Assembly (NCBI GenBank): GCA_039602395.1
Contig: JBCNJP010000025.1
Coordinates: 47,077,980-47,141,979 of the forward strand
DNA from: Deinandra increscens subsp. villosa
Lineage: Eukaryota; Streptophyta; Magnoliopsida; Asterales; Asteraceae
Reading direction: 5' to 3'
DNA length: 64,000 nt
Part shown: piece by piece, positions 13,359-24,724 of the stretch
How positions within the stretch are numbered: the first letter of the stretch is position 1
Layout: the number at the start of each line of letters is the position of its first letter
Program-made: the position numbers and the translations under genes
The notes under the pieces: model-generated
What the model saw: the letters and a program-made list of their open reading frames with translations, nothing else
What the model was told of the DNA's origin: nothing
The model's database searches: none

Positions 13359-15250
13359 GCTATTGTGCAGCCCTGCTGCCTTCGCTAGCTACCGCTACTG
13401 CGCCGTTGGGAGCCGCTGTCCAGCCACCGAGAACCACTAACCCGAGCCACCACCTTTCTCGTTTCCTTTCGGTTTTAACTTCTATCCTTTGTGAGTCTTA
13501 TTAACCCTTTTCGTGTACGTTTTTATACGTTATTAACGTCCCAAACAATTCCCGGAGTCTTGACAACTACCCGATAAAATGTGAAGTTTTCTAACGATCA
13601 TAAACACCGAACTAAATTTTTGTTATATAAACCTTAAGGTTATAAGATTTGAAAATGTGATTATCATCTTATATTTTCCTAACACTAGTGTGTTGTGTTT
13701 TTATTTAAAATAAAAAAAAACACAAGATTAAACTTACTAGTTAATGATTTAAAATCGATTGTTTGATGATTTTATGATAATTTACATATTTTGCATGATT
13801 AATAATTGTTATTATCATAACTTAGTAAAATATAAATTGTTGAAATTGTTAATTGTGATTCTAATTGTTAATTATCTCATTTATATTCTAATATGTTGCT
13901 AATGACAAGTAACATGAACAAATAACGTTTAGTGACATACATGTGATTAATATGGACTCTAGATGTGTTAACTTGAATTTTTGGACATAAAATCATGGAT
14001 TAAACCATTTAAATGAATTTATTATGGTTAAATATCAATTTAGTAATTTATAAAATTACTTGGATAAATTAACCCATAAAATCTCGCCATAGGAATTTAT
14101 ATATAAAATGGTCACATTATATAAAAATATAATTTCTAATAAAACAAGACTTAAAATGCTTGTTTTGGATTTTATAGAAAAACAAAATGGTTAAAAATAT
14201 ACAAATATATTTTTATATCAAAAATGGTAAATAAACATTCTTATAACACTTGACTTGAAAAGTATAAAATCTTGGATTTTATACAAAAAGTGGAAAATGT
14301 TTTATGTTGGAAATTTTCTATAAAAAGTCTTCAATTTAAAACCTTAGCTTTATTTAATAAATAAAGATATTTGAAAATGATTTTATAAAATAAAATCAAA
14401 AGACTTATAGAAATTATGAAAAACATATTTTAAACATTCTTGATTATTTTTTAAATAAATTAAAATAATCAAAACGTTTTAACCGGATCAAATGTTTATT
14501 TTTAAACATTTGGAATAAACTAAATCTTTAAAACGGTTTAAAACGTCTTACGATGTAACACAACGTAGATAATTATTTTCAACAAATAATTATCCATATG
14601 AGTTTAGAAACCCTAATTTGAGCTAAAGTCATCGTGGTTTGTTAATATAAATTATTTTGATAATAATTATATATATTAACTTAAAACCCTAATGTTTCTA
14701 GCATGGAGTTAAATATTAAAGAACCTTAATATTTACCTACTTGTGTTAACTCATTTAACTTGTAATAAAATAATAAAATTATTTCGACAAGTTAGAATAA
14801 TGATTCGATAATAATTATCAACTCTAGTTATCTATATATCACTAAAAGTTGAGCAATGGCACAATTGTGACACCATAATGAATGCTAAATCATAAATACG
14901 GTGTACTTAAAACCAAGCAATCGGTACTACACTCTTAAGCGTCTTCTTTAATTAAGATCATGATACATGATCATGCATCATCATGATGGTGGTGAATGGT
15001 TGATTAAATATGATACATCATTATCAACCCATACGAATTCTCTAACCCCTTATATTTGAGTTAATGGCGATGATTAAATTTGATAATAAAGAAAACCATC
15101 CGAATTCTATAGTGTTGTTAATTGTTCATAATGTGTATGTTAAATGACTATGTTAAATGACTATGTTAAATGACAATCTTTGGAGTTCTTGCAACTCATG
15201 GAAATAAATTGATCTTATTTAATTTTTAGCTTCTACAAGGTTCTAATGAG
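13359..15250. other. LTR-like, gene-free AT-rich sequence (right part)
   Basis: This continues the CCACC-rich block interrupted by the solo LTR, then becomes AT-rich with many short direct repeats such as TGTTAAATGACTA near 15140-15170. No coding region, RNA gene or clear element end was recognised. Confidence 0.4.
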
Positions 15251-15403
15251 GTATATAAAGCCATCTAGAATTGGTTCTCAACCCCCCACCCCACCTGCCT
15301 CCGCCACCTCACCCGTCGGACCTCCTACGTCGTGTAAGTTTATTTTTATTACGTGTCTACGTTTATGCAATTTATTTAAATGTTAATTTACCTATGGTTG
15401 CAT

Positions 15404-15527
15404 CCGGTGGGAAGAAAATGTACCACCGGAGGGTAAACGCCTCTTTGCTGCATCCGGTGGGAAGAAAATGTACCACCGAAGGCTCTGCCTCTATGCTTGC
15501 TTCCGGTGGGAAAAAATGTACCACCGG
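15404..15527. repeat. Three tandem hairpin repeats, 50-bp period
   Basis: Three copies of the inverted repeat CCGGTGG ... CCACCG(G) begin at 15404, 15454 and 15503. The arms enclose a nearly constant 11-12 base loop, GAAGAAAATGTA in the first two copies. The third is one base shorter and the second lacks the last G of the right arm. The copies lie inside an open frame (15271-15768, 165 codons) but are out of phase with each other there, so they are not a protein repeat. Function unknown. Confidence 0.85.
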
Positions 15528-15529
15528 AG

Positions 15530-16400
15530 ACTCGCAAAATACCAACTTTATTTACATATCATTTGAATATTACATTAGTTTATCACATGTTTACCTCATG
15601 ATTGTCTTCCTTTTGTTTCTTCTTCCCAGGTTCTTTCGTTGCTTGTTGCTGGGCAGTATGGGTTTGATCATCGTACACTTCAGGTTGTCCATTCTCACAA
15701 TTCCAGCATCTGAAAACAAAATATGCCTTTTAGGGGAATTTGACCTAAATATGGGTTATAAAGTATAAACAACATAAATTATGTTGCTCAATGGCATCAA
15801 CTTCAAGTAATTGCTATTATAGATATCTAACTGATTTCCATGTGATGCTAAATGACACCAAAATATATACGCTGGTAATTAATATCTTTAAGATTGTACC
15901 TAAACAAAAGTTATCTGTTAACATGAGGAGATGCTCAAACAAATATTTAAATCAGAGAACTACAAACAAACAATTAACTATATAGATTAGAGAGAGTGAG
16001 ACTATAAGAGACACCAAATCACTGAACCATAAATAACGATTGAGTAATTAACTACGAATCAAGAGTTAGAAGAAAAAAAAGTGAAAATGATTGTACCAGA
16101 ACTGAAGGCCAGGAACGGCAAAATCCGAGGGACGAAGACGTTTGGGGACTAATGTTGTAATCGAAGAGACGAAGCGCCATGGCTGCACCAGAGTCCAGGT
16201 GTTACCAATACATCGATTCGATCGCTTTTTTTGTTTTACCGCTATGAAAATTTCATGAGCACGCTTCTTTTCTTTTTTCCCTAAGCGAATCAACCTTGAT
16301 ATTCTTAATGGATTACGGAGAGAAGGACAAGCCAATTAAAAAATCACCACCCCAAGTCTAAATCTATGTATAAAAAACTGAAAAAATGAAGCCTTAACTT
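15530..16400. other. Gene-poor sequence, no supported gene
   Basis: Apart from a weak minus-strand frame (16066-16335, 89 codons, ending in a run of Phe from a poly-A stretch), I see no gene, RNA or element here. The frame matches nothing I recognise. Confidence 0.4.
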
Positions 16401-16401
16401 T

Positions 16402-16417
16402 GGGGGGGGGGGGGGGG
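16402..16417 (+). repeat. G16 homopolymer
   Basis: Sixteen consecutive G. Such a tract is prone to sequencing and replication error and can form quadruplex DNA. It lies about 30 bases before a hAT-type terminal sequence. Confidence 0.95.
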
Positions 16418-16447
16418 CAATCGATTGCTTGGGCCACCAATGCTAAC

Positions 16448-16463
16448 GGGCCGGCCCTGGGTG
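16448..16463 (-). mobile_element. Possible hAT-type transposon end
   Basis: ACGGGCCGGCCCTGGG contains, read outward on the minus strand, CAGGGCCGGCCCG, a form I associate with the terminal repeats of small plant hAT elements. No matching left end was found in the 1 kb to the left, so this is at best a truncated element. Confidence 0.35.
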
Positions 16464-16745
16464 ATGATGTGATCTATACAAGATCTGAGCCAACCTATAA
16501 TTGTTTTCTTTTCTAATGGAATTTACAGTTTGTTTTTTTACTTATAATAATGTTTTTAATTAAATTATGTTTGATATTTGAGGATTGTAGGTTGATGATT
16601 GAAATTCTAATTAATCTCTAACTAATATTCTTTCGATAAGTGAAGATGGAATTAATATGATAAGTCACCAGGCTCTTTGAACATGAAACCATATGGCATA
16701 TGCAAAAAACCTCTTTCTTTTACATGTTATAGAGTAATGAACATG

Positions 16746-17129
16746 TGAAAAACCATATACGGATCGATTCTATGGATGAGACGGAAGTTTTGTCATTGAA
16801 TCATGTTGAATGATTACATAACGAAGGAGTATACAACGATTAAGCTCTGGGGGAGGTCGGACAGAACCTCCCCTCTCAACACACAGAAACAAGACAGAAA
16901 CTTACAAAGAAATACAAAGACGAATCTATTTATACTTCTTCATAAGGTCCGAACTCGGCACCTCCGAACTCTGTCCGAACTCCCTCCGAACTTGGAGTTC
17001 GGCCATCTAGGTTCGGCCAACTCCGAACCTAGAGTTCGGCTGAGGTTCGGACCTCAATTCATGTCTTCGACAAATCAGTCTGTTTGACAATTCGAACAGT
17101 AACGGCCACACAAGGTTCATGCACTAACA
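16746..17129 (-). repeat. 3' LTR of the gag-less element
   Basis: 384 bp, starting TG and ending CA on both strands. On the minus strand a GTTCGG/CCGAAC array (about 16946-17056) precedes the TATA box TATAAATAG near 16926-16935. The purine tract adjoins its right edge. Confidence 0.92.
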
Positions 17130-17780
17130 AATTCCCCCTTGGACGTTACTGTCGAATCCAGACATTGATCTTCTAGCAATCTTCAGTCAGCTTGCTGCAG
17201 ACATCTCTATCTTTAGCAAACTCCCCTTGACCGAATCATCAGGTATGCAGGACACAATTCGAATCTTGTACAATCTCCACAACCAATAAAATTCCCCCTA
17301 GCTTCAAGTACAACCATCCAATTGGAACCGGCATGTATGATAATGGTTCACTTCATAAGTTGTATCCGGAAATTGTAAAGACACACGAACATCACTGCAT
17401 CTTGATAATAATCTTCAATCTTCACCGAACTGTAACACATTCTGATCTTTATGAAAACAGACACGATCAGCATCTTCAATCACGGAAATTCCCCCTCAGC
17501 ATCAAATCCATCCCAATATATTACTCCGGTAAACGTATATCTCGTTGCAGACTGGAATCTGACCAAGTCTTTCGACAACTCAAGAAAGTATCGGGCATAT
17601 GACAGAAAGTTCCAAACCATAATTGAAAACTTTGACATATCGGTTCGCACGAACATCAGAATATACCACATTTCCATGAAGATCAAAAACCACCATCATC
17701 CCTGAACTGATTGCTTTTGAATATTCACTTTTTCAATTATGAAACTTTGAAAGTTTTTAGGGTCCTCAATTTCCCCCTAA
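17129..17780 (-). repeat. Five purine-tract-like motifs in the 3' non-coding region
   Basis: Reading the minus strand, purine tracts close to GGGGGAATT occur at about 17130, 17220, 17290, 17489 and 17768. Only the first adjoins the LTR. The others may be decoy or secondary plus-strand primers, or leftovers of repeat growth. Confidence 0.6.
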
Positions 17781-18164
17781 ACAAGTGACATATTCAAATC
17801 TTCAATTTCTTATGATTCCAACCCCGCAGGAACAAATCCTGTCTTTTTAGTGGAATGATAAACTCAAGTGGCCCGCAACGGAATCTTTAATATCACTTAA
17901 TTTTTAGTTTGTGTAAAAAGATAATCTCCGACAAACGTTCCCAAGTAATCATAACCATGTCTCCGAATCTCTGTCCATCATCAGAAAACATGTATTCTTG
18001 AATCTCTGTCCATCATCAAGAACCATGACTACCCACAAACACATTTCTTGAAATTCGATCACTAACTCGTAACAAGTATCAGAATCTGGATTTTCTTCAA
18101 ATATAACACCCCACAGCTACCGAATCAAGGGTAAACTCGATAACTGATCCGCTTCTGTAAAATT

Positions 18165-18445
18165 CCCACCTAACGGGGGTTCGGGGGCAGCGCCCCTGAG
18201 AAGCGGGGTCCAAGGGGCGGCAGCCCCTGGCGGGGTCCAAGGGGCAGAGCCCGATCCTCCGAACCCTCTCCGAAACTGACCTTCGGACCTAGTCCGAACC
18301 TGACCTTCGGAGCCATCTCCGAACCTGACCTTCGGACCTAGTCCGAACCTGACCTTCGGAGCCATCTCCGAACCTGGCCTTCGGACCGGCCGAACCTGGA
18401 GTTCGGAGCGGTTATTTTTCAGATCTGTTCTTCGGCTGAACGTTG
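18165..18445 (-). repeat. Leader repeat array: GC-rich palindromes and CCGAAC motifs
   Basis: 18170-18250 has three near-repeats of GGGGTCCAAGGGGC with embedded GGGGCAGCGCCCC-like palindromes. 18250-18440 alternates CCGAACCTGACCTTCGGA units. The array lies between the primer site and where gag would start in a complete relative. The 82-codon minus frame across it (18117-18365) follows the repeats and is not a credible gene. Confidence 0.8.
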
Positions 18446-18657
18446 TCCGAACTCGAACTGGAAATTTTCAAAATCGCACCAGAATCAGAATTTGACCGAA
18501 TTTCGATATCCAGATGCTTCTGTTAGGTAAAAACATGACTCAGAAAGACTCGATTGATCAAAAATCAATCAGAAACACTTTCAATCACCCCTAACCGAAG
18601 GTTTAACGTCTCGAAATGAAGAAAAACGATAGATTTCCACCATAGAAAGAGCCAACA

Positions 18658-18670
18658 GCTCTGATACCAA
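18658..18670 (-). other. tRNA-Met primer-binding site of the gag-less element
   Basis: The minus strand reads TTGGTATCAGAGC, one base inside the right LTR. It fits initiator tRNA-Met priming. Confidence 0.9.
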
Positions 18671-18671
18671 C

Positions 18672-19055
18672 TGAAAAACCGTTTACGGATCGTTTCTATG
18701 GATGAGACGGAAGTTTTGTCATTGAATCATGTCGAATGATTACATAACGAAGGAGTATACAACAATTAAGCTCTGGGGGAGGTCGGACAGAACCTCCCCT
18801 CTCAACACATAGAAACAAGACAGAAACTTACAAAGAAATACAAAGACGAATCTATTTATACTTCTTCATAAGGTCCGAACTCGGCACCTCCGAACTCTGT
18901 CCGAACTCCCTCCGAACTTGGAGTTCGGCCATCTAGGTTCGGCCAACTCCGAACCTAGAGTTCGGCTGAGGTTCGGACCTCAGTTCATGTCTTCGACAAA
19001 TCAGTCTGTTTGACAATTCGAACAGTAACGGCCACACAAGGTTCATGCACTAACA
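18672..19055 (-). repeat. 5' LTR of the gag-less element
   Basis: This is the partner of 16746-17129 with about seven substitutions and no gaps by eye, which implies a fairly recent insertion. Confidence 0.92.
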
Positions 19056-19057
19056 AC

Positions 19058-19557
19058 NNNNNNNNNNNNNNNNNNNNNNNNNNNNNNNNNNNNNNNNNNN
19101 NNNNNNNNNNNNNNNNNNNNNNNNNNNNNNNNNNNNNNNNNNNNNNNNNNNNNNNNNNNNNNNNNNNNNNNNNNNNNNNNNNNNNNNNNNNNNNNNNNNN
19201 NNNNNNNNNNNNNNNNNNNNNNNNNNNNNNNNNNNNNNNNNNNNNNNNNNNNNNNNNNNNNNNNNNNNNNNNNNNNNNNNNNNNNNNNNNNNNNNNNNNN
19301 NNNNNNNNNNNNNNNNNNNNNNNNNNNNNNNNNNNNNNNNNNNNNNNNNNNNNNNNNNNNNNNNNNNNNNNNNNNNNNNNNNNNNNNNNNNNNNNNNNNN
19401 NNNNNNNNNNNNNNNNNNNNNNNNNNNNNNNNNNNNNNNNNNNNNNNNNNNNNNNNNNNNNNNNNNNNNNNNNNNNNNNNNNNNNNNNNNNNNNNNNNNN
19501 NNNNNNNNNNNNNNNNNNNNNNNNNNNNNNNNNNNNNNNNNNNNNNNNNNNNNNNNN
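19058..19557. other. Assembly gap, 500 N
   Basis: Exactly 500 N, two bases after the right LTR of the gag-less element, so the target duplication is cut after AC. Confidence 0.98.
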
Positions 19558-19889
19558 CCTTCTACAGAAATAAGGATTTCTGTATAATTTGGTATGTGCA
19601 GAACTACTTCAGAATTTTCGAAGTAGTTTTGTATGAATACAGAAATCATATAGAAATATGTAATACGTACAGACTTTCGTATCCTTTCTCTTTTGAGGAT
19701 ATATCTTATCTTTTCTTCTAATACTTGACTGTTTTGTCTTACATTTGCATTGTGTTCTAACATAAAGGACATAGTAAAAATATAGGCATATAACGCATGA
19801 GGCACTCATGCACGACACTTAAGGCCTAAGTCTAGGTCAAACAATTTTTAATCACCTAGATCCCTATAGCCATGAATCTGATACCAATC
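19558..19889 (-). mobile_element. Leader of a large non-coding minus-strand element
   Basis: Just inside the LTR at 19890-29188 the minus strand has a degenerate primer site (TTGGTATCAGATTC, about 19887-19874) followed by a leader like that at 47880-47960 in the element ending at 50114: both contain GGCTATAGGGAT and a nearby AGGTGATT/AGGTTATT block. No long frame is seen. The rest is lost in the gap. Confidence 0.6.
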
Positions 19890-20414
19890 TGTTGTACCCT
19901 AACCGAAGATAAAATATGTTAGGGCGTGATGATTATCCAGATGCACACAGCACTAATTAGAGGTTGCGGTATTCTTAATCAACCCATTTCATTACATTCA
20001 AATATTACATAATAATCCATATACAAAGCATCAATGAATAACATATTAACTCATTTAATTTAGGTCTCACTAAGTCCACATGCATCCTAAAGTGTCATCA
20101 ACAAGATCATCGACATCAACCAGCAAAGCATGCAACATGTACAACATACGAGTCAACTACAAGTAGTTGGTGAGTAAACGCGGGTTTAGTATACTATAAT
20201 AGATTAAAAATGCGATCCATGAGTGCAATCGAGTACGATAAACATGATACGAAATAGAGCAAATAAGGGTGTATGAGCTAACCCTTACAATAATGTTACC
20301 AATCAACCGATGCCAAATACCGGTAAAGTCAGGTGGGTCATCACACCGATAGATCTATCATTGAAACCCCAGCTTTTTACAGTTAATGTCACACGAGGTC
20401 GTTCTAGAGGTCGA

Positions 20415-20925
20415 TGTAAGGATCAAAACTTTTCCTCACGCGATATCTAATCCAATCAAGACCGTGCGGAATCCGGTTTGATTGGTGATTCAAGAAACAA
20501 TTGCATAATGTAATGAAATAATGATTAAACAATGAAAACACAAACCGATTTGAGAAGAAAACTTGATTAATAAAACTTGTTGCAGTACACTTTGAAGTAT
20601 CAAAATTCTTCTTGGAGAATTTCGATGAAAACCTTCACCCTAGGATCAACAACCTAAACAAGTGGGGAGGCTTTCCTTTATATAGGGATTCTCCAACTTG
20701 GAGAACAAGTCACCGTAAAAACCATAAAAGCCCTCTATTCCCATATTTGACCTCATAAGCCCACTAAACTCCCCTAAACACTTTCTAATTGAGCCCAAAC
20801 ACATCTAAAATGGCCCAATGACCCAATATAAACCCAACTATTTTTCACATATTCTAATGTATAGGGCTTCAAAATAGTCCGCCAACAAATAATTTAATAA
20901 ACAAGCCACAAATTATTTCCTTACA
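20415..20925 (-). mobile_element. Solo LTR with TSD GTCGA
   Basis: This 511-bp insert starts TGTAAGGATC and ends TTTCCTTACA. It is flanked by a perfect 5-bp duplication, GTCGA at 20410-20414 and 20926-20930. A TATA-like TATATAGGGA (complement TCCCTATATA) near 20680 suggests minus orientation. No interior is left. The family is not recognised, though the LTR start resembles that at 57572-58189. Confidence 0.88.
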
Positions 20926-22678
20926 GTCGATCACAACATAGCAACAAATAACCATACAAGTTCACATACAAGAGCACACATAATAGCATAGAGTTTGCAT
21001 GTAGTTTTCGTGTACAGTATATCAAGTATAAGTTTTTTAATACGGTTCATGTTGCACACCAAAATGTTTAAAAGAAAGAGAGGCTATGAATACTCACCTG
21101 GTATGGAGACACAAAAGAAAGAATGACACCATGAGACAAGATGGATAAACCCTAAAGATGACCTTGACGACTAAAAGAAAAATGGACAAATAAATAATTT
21201 CCACGACTGGAAACGATATAACTGACAAGTGTCACTCGACGATTCGTTGGTGATTTATTTAAGTGATGACGTTCTTAAAGTTTAATCATGCAACATAATC
21301 CTAATTGTAGGTCAAATGATGGCAATTAATAAATAACTTAATTATTTATTTTTACGACGTGACAAATATATATATATTTTATGAAATCATATAGGTCCAA
21401 AATAACATCCAATAATCATTCTAACCCTAATTATAGCGTGAACATATCATTTATACAAATCTAACATGACTCGTCCTAAAAATATATATTTTTATATAAA
21501 AATTATTTATTTTCAAAATTAACCCTAGTTTGACTATTTTTAAACAAATAAGCTTCCAAGTTCCAATCTTTTTTCATGCAAAACATTCAAAAGAATTTGC
21601 TTATGACTAATCATGCTTAATCATCCTAGATCTATAATCCAACATCATCAAGTTACCATCTGTTCATAGATCTAAACATGTATGCACTTAAAATATATTT
21701 ATTTTTCCATAATGATTCATCAAGCTTGCATTTTTTATAGAAAAAAAAAACCTAGATCCATATCAAGATGCCAATTTCTTAGGATCAAATCCTAGATTTA
21801 TGGTCAAGATAACATATTTATGAAGATCCGAGCATCAAAGTTCATGTATAGTCTAGATCTATAGTGATCCAACATAGAAATCAAGAAAAATATAAACATT
21901 GAGGATAAAAATATCTTTTTGATCTAAAGAACCCTAGATCTATCATACATGGCAAGATCTAGCCTTATAAACACATACAAATTAGATCTTGATCCAGTAG
22001 AAGCAAGGATTCAAGAAGATGGAAACTTGGTTTGAGAAAACTTACCGAATAGGAGGAAAATCGACACAGATCTAAGCTTGAAAACACCAAATTTGAGCTT
22101 TAGATCTTCAAAAATGGGAAACTTGGAGAAAAACAACCGTTTTTAGGTTTTTAGGTTTTTAGGGTTTAAAAAATGAGGAGAATTGGGGCTTAAATAGTGA
22201 TTTTAAGGTTTTTCATTGAAAATATCAGTGGGAGGTACCCGACACTCCCCCTTCCCATTCTTCGCGTACCGCGGCGCCTTCCTGAGGTGTCGCGCGCACC
22301 ATTTTTGCTCCAGATTTGACATTTTACACCCGATTTAAGCCTCGTTTTCTCCTATTTTCTCCATTTTATTATTACCATCATATTAACCACATTTAATCTA
22401 TTAAAATGAGTATAAACAAGCACATAACGAATTACGGTTGTTAAAATAATGCATATAACGCTATTTTGGTCGATTGTACCGATTTCGCTCTACTTTATTC
22501 GATTTTTATCATTTTCGAGTCCCGCTTTCTATGATTTTTATTTTTTTACATGCCAAAATATATGAAACGTGTTCAAGCTTATAAAATTTTAAATAACATG
22601 CCATACATTGAATCATGATCAAACATAATGTGTTTTCGGCAAATTGACGTACGTATCACTAAACTTTTCAAGACTCAA

Positions 22679-23042
22679 TGAAAATGCGTGAGCATCAGAT
22701 CGTCTACTCGATCTAGCTAATCGGATATCGAAACGTAATTAACCGATTGTTTTATTGATCAAAATGAACAATTACAATCAGTGAAACACTCAGAAACACA
22801 ACACAGAGAAACACAACACAGAGAAACACCTTGAAAACACACACTTAAGAAATCTCACACGCTCAGAACTAACTCATTACAAAGATCAAACACATATTTA
22901 TACCCGCTGGTCCGAGCTTCGGCCGAACCTCAGGTTCGGCCAGTCCGAACTTCAGGTTCGGACCTAGTTCGGCCAGACCTAGTTAGACATGATCTTATAC
23001 TTTGTTTGATACTTCACACGACGCACATATCAGGTATCAACA
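22679..23042 (-). repeat. 3' LTR of the gag-only element
   Basis: Starts TGAAAATGCGTGAG and ends GGTATCAACA. The purine tract GAGGGGGAGTT (minus strand) adjoins at 23043-23053. An inverted CCGAAC/GTTCGG array lies at about 22918-22980, just upstream of a TATA box at about 22890-22905 in element sense. Confidence 0.94.
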
Positions 23043-23053
23043 AACTCCCCCTC
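23043..23053 (-). other. Polypurine tract of the gag-only element
   Basis: The minus strand reads GAGGGGGAGTT directly before the LTR. Three further GGGGGAG tracts lie upstream in element sense, near 23105, 24447 and 24463. Confidence 0.88.
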
Positions 23054-23827
23054 GTCGTGTGCAGTATCTCTTCAACATCATCAACTTTGTATCTTCAATC
23101 AAGCTCCCCCTCAAGTGTAGAATCCGTCCGTTCAATGAAATGAATCTTCAAACAAACTCCTCCTCAACTCGATCGTAGCTTGATCTTGAATACTTGATGA
23201 CATTTTAGTGTATCTCTGATCTTTCATCAACATCTTCAGAAGACTTGAAGTTGTGATAACATGCACATAGCAACCTGCTCAATCATTTAAAATAATCCTG
23301 GCGCAAAACGTCTCTTCGAGACTCCAAGATATGAATTTGAAAATGATTTGTATCACGTGTTGATCAGATCGAAAATAAAGCAGAAACAAAATCTTTTTGG
23401 TTTTTCAAAGTTTATGCTAAAACACATCAAAAATCTTTTTGTTCTTTTCTGAAATGAAATGAAATCACAATACAAAATCAAACACTATTTTTGGTATGAG
23501 AAAGATCACTATATGGGATCATATTGAACATAACGCACTGAACTACATTTCAATTTCAATTAACCGGAACACATAAGTCATGCTGATTGCTGGTATAATT
23601 TGTCCAATTTAAACTCAGGCAGAATCATACTCATAACATCTGGATATGTTAAGATATTGATTAGATTTGCATTGACCAGTGTATCCCACACTATCAGACA
23701 TAATCAGACATTTTTAGCTTTTTTTTTCCTTTTTTTTCCTTTTGTGTGACAGCATTTGTGATTTTTCACAATGCATAATATTTTCATGATATCGTCAACT
23801 GTGTTCCATGCAAAAAGAAATAAGAAC

Positions 23828-24066
23828 GTTAAATCGTCTACCTTAAGGTCGATCTTTCGATACGCAGATAAGGCCTCGGATTTAACAAAATAAGAAAATA
23901 AAACAAGTTGAAATTGTATAACCCAACAACAATCAGGTCGGTACTCCCGTACACGCAGAGAAAGTCCGATGAGTTATACGAAACACCAAAGAAAATAAAG
24001 CAGAACGTCAAACGAACAACGATCAGGTCGATCTTTCAATACGCAGAGAAAGTCCGATCGTTTGAC
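23828..24066 (-). other. Predicted triple-hairpin RNA element, copy A
   Basis: Three hairpins lie at 24007-24066, 23916-23979 and 23828-23886 (element sense is minus, so they are read in that order). Outer stems are GTCAAACGA/TCGTTTGAC, GTATAAC/GTTATAC and GTTAAATC/GATTTAAC, all perfect and all different. Each loop side holds the core TCTGCGT and CGACCT around a short apical hairpin with loop GAAA, GGGA or GAAA. The third has a second stem, GCCTTA/TAAGGT. Linkers are about 28-30 nt. This lies 3' of gag, in sequence with no reading frame. Confidence 0.75.
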
Positions 24067-24724
24067 AAAATAAAGAAAATCAAACAAGTTTAAATCTTTG
24101 CAAAATGAACACATGTATACACAGTGACTTCTCATTTTGAAATGCACACTTATTTTTCTTTTGTGTCATGAATTATGCATCAAGATGTTATCCACATGGT
24201 CAAGCATTAGTATTTAGTGTATATCACATCTGAATACTTTCTGATTTGCCGAGCCTACCAAGCATATCAGACAATGATCTTATGGCTCTTTCATCTACTC
24301 TATTCATGAGTCAGATACATAAGCCAATGTACCATCATTTCCCAATGATCAATTTCTCACAATTTTATATATTTAGCATGTATTCACCTTCCTTCATTAT
24401 ATATTTGGCATGTATTCACTTTCTCCCCATAACATGCAATTACTCCCCCTTACTTACAATTCTCCCCCTTAAAATGAAAACTCTATTTTTGGATTTTCAT
24501 TTTACACAAAAACAAGACTCTATTTTTGGTACTTTTGAGAAAAAAAAACTTGTTAACAAAGAAAGAGATCAATCAGCACGGATACTTTGCAGATTTAGAA
24601 TTCAGAAAATTTGCAGGTTAAAAAGATTTATCATGAAATTTAACTTAAGCAGAATACTCCTCCATCAATAACTTTGCAATTGTCAAGAGGTCTTCTAGAA
24701 GTACCTGCACACTGGTCAAACTAA

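Larger units (their letters stand above)
16746..19055 (-). mobile_element. Complete short gag-less LTR retroelement (copia-type)
   Basis: Two 384-bp LTRs (16746-17129 and 18672-19055) begin TGAAAAACC and end GCACTAACA, with about seven differences between them (about 98% identity). On the minus strand the order is 5' LTR, primer site at 18670-18658, a leader rich in CCGAAC motifs and GC-rich repeats, 1.54 kb of interior without gag or pol, a purine tract at 17130-17140 and the 3' LTR. The 5 bases before the left LTR are ACATG. After the right LTR only AC is visible before the gap, which fits a target duplication. It must rely on proteins from relatives such as the element at 22679-28840, whose LTR ends, primer site and purine tract it resembles. 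Confidence 0.9.

Noticed and set aside
15271..15768. 165-codon frame on the plus strand
   Set aside because: The three hairpin repeats inside it are read in different frames, so the protein sequence is not under selection, and nothing is recognised.
19010..19805. Long frames across N runs (also at 3520-4107 and 42978-43711)
   Set aside because: They consist mostly of gap characters.
23828..24066. Hairpin array as a CRISPR array
   Set aside because: The genome is a plant's, the repeats have different stems, and there are no unique spacers of constant length or cas genes.
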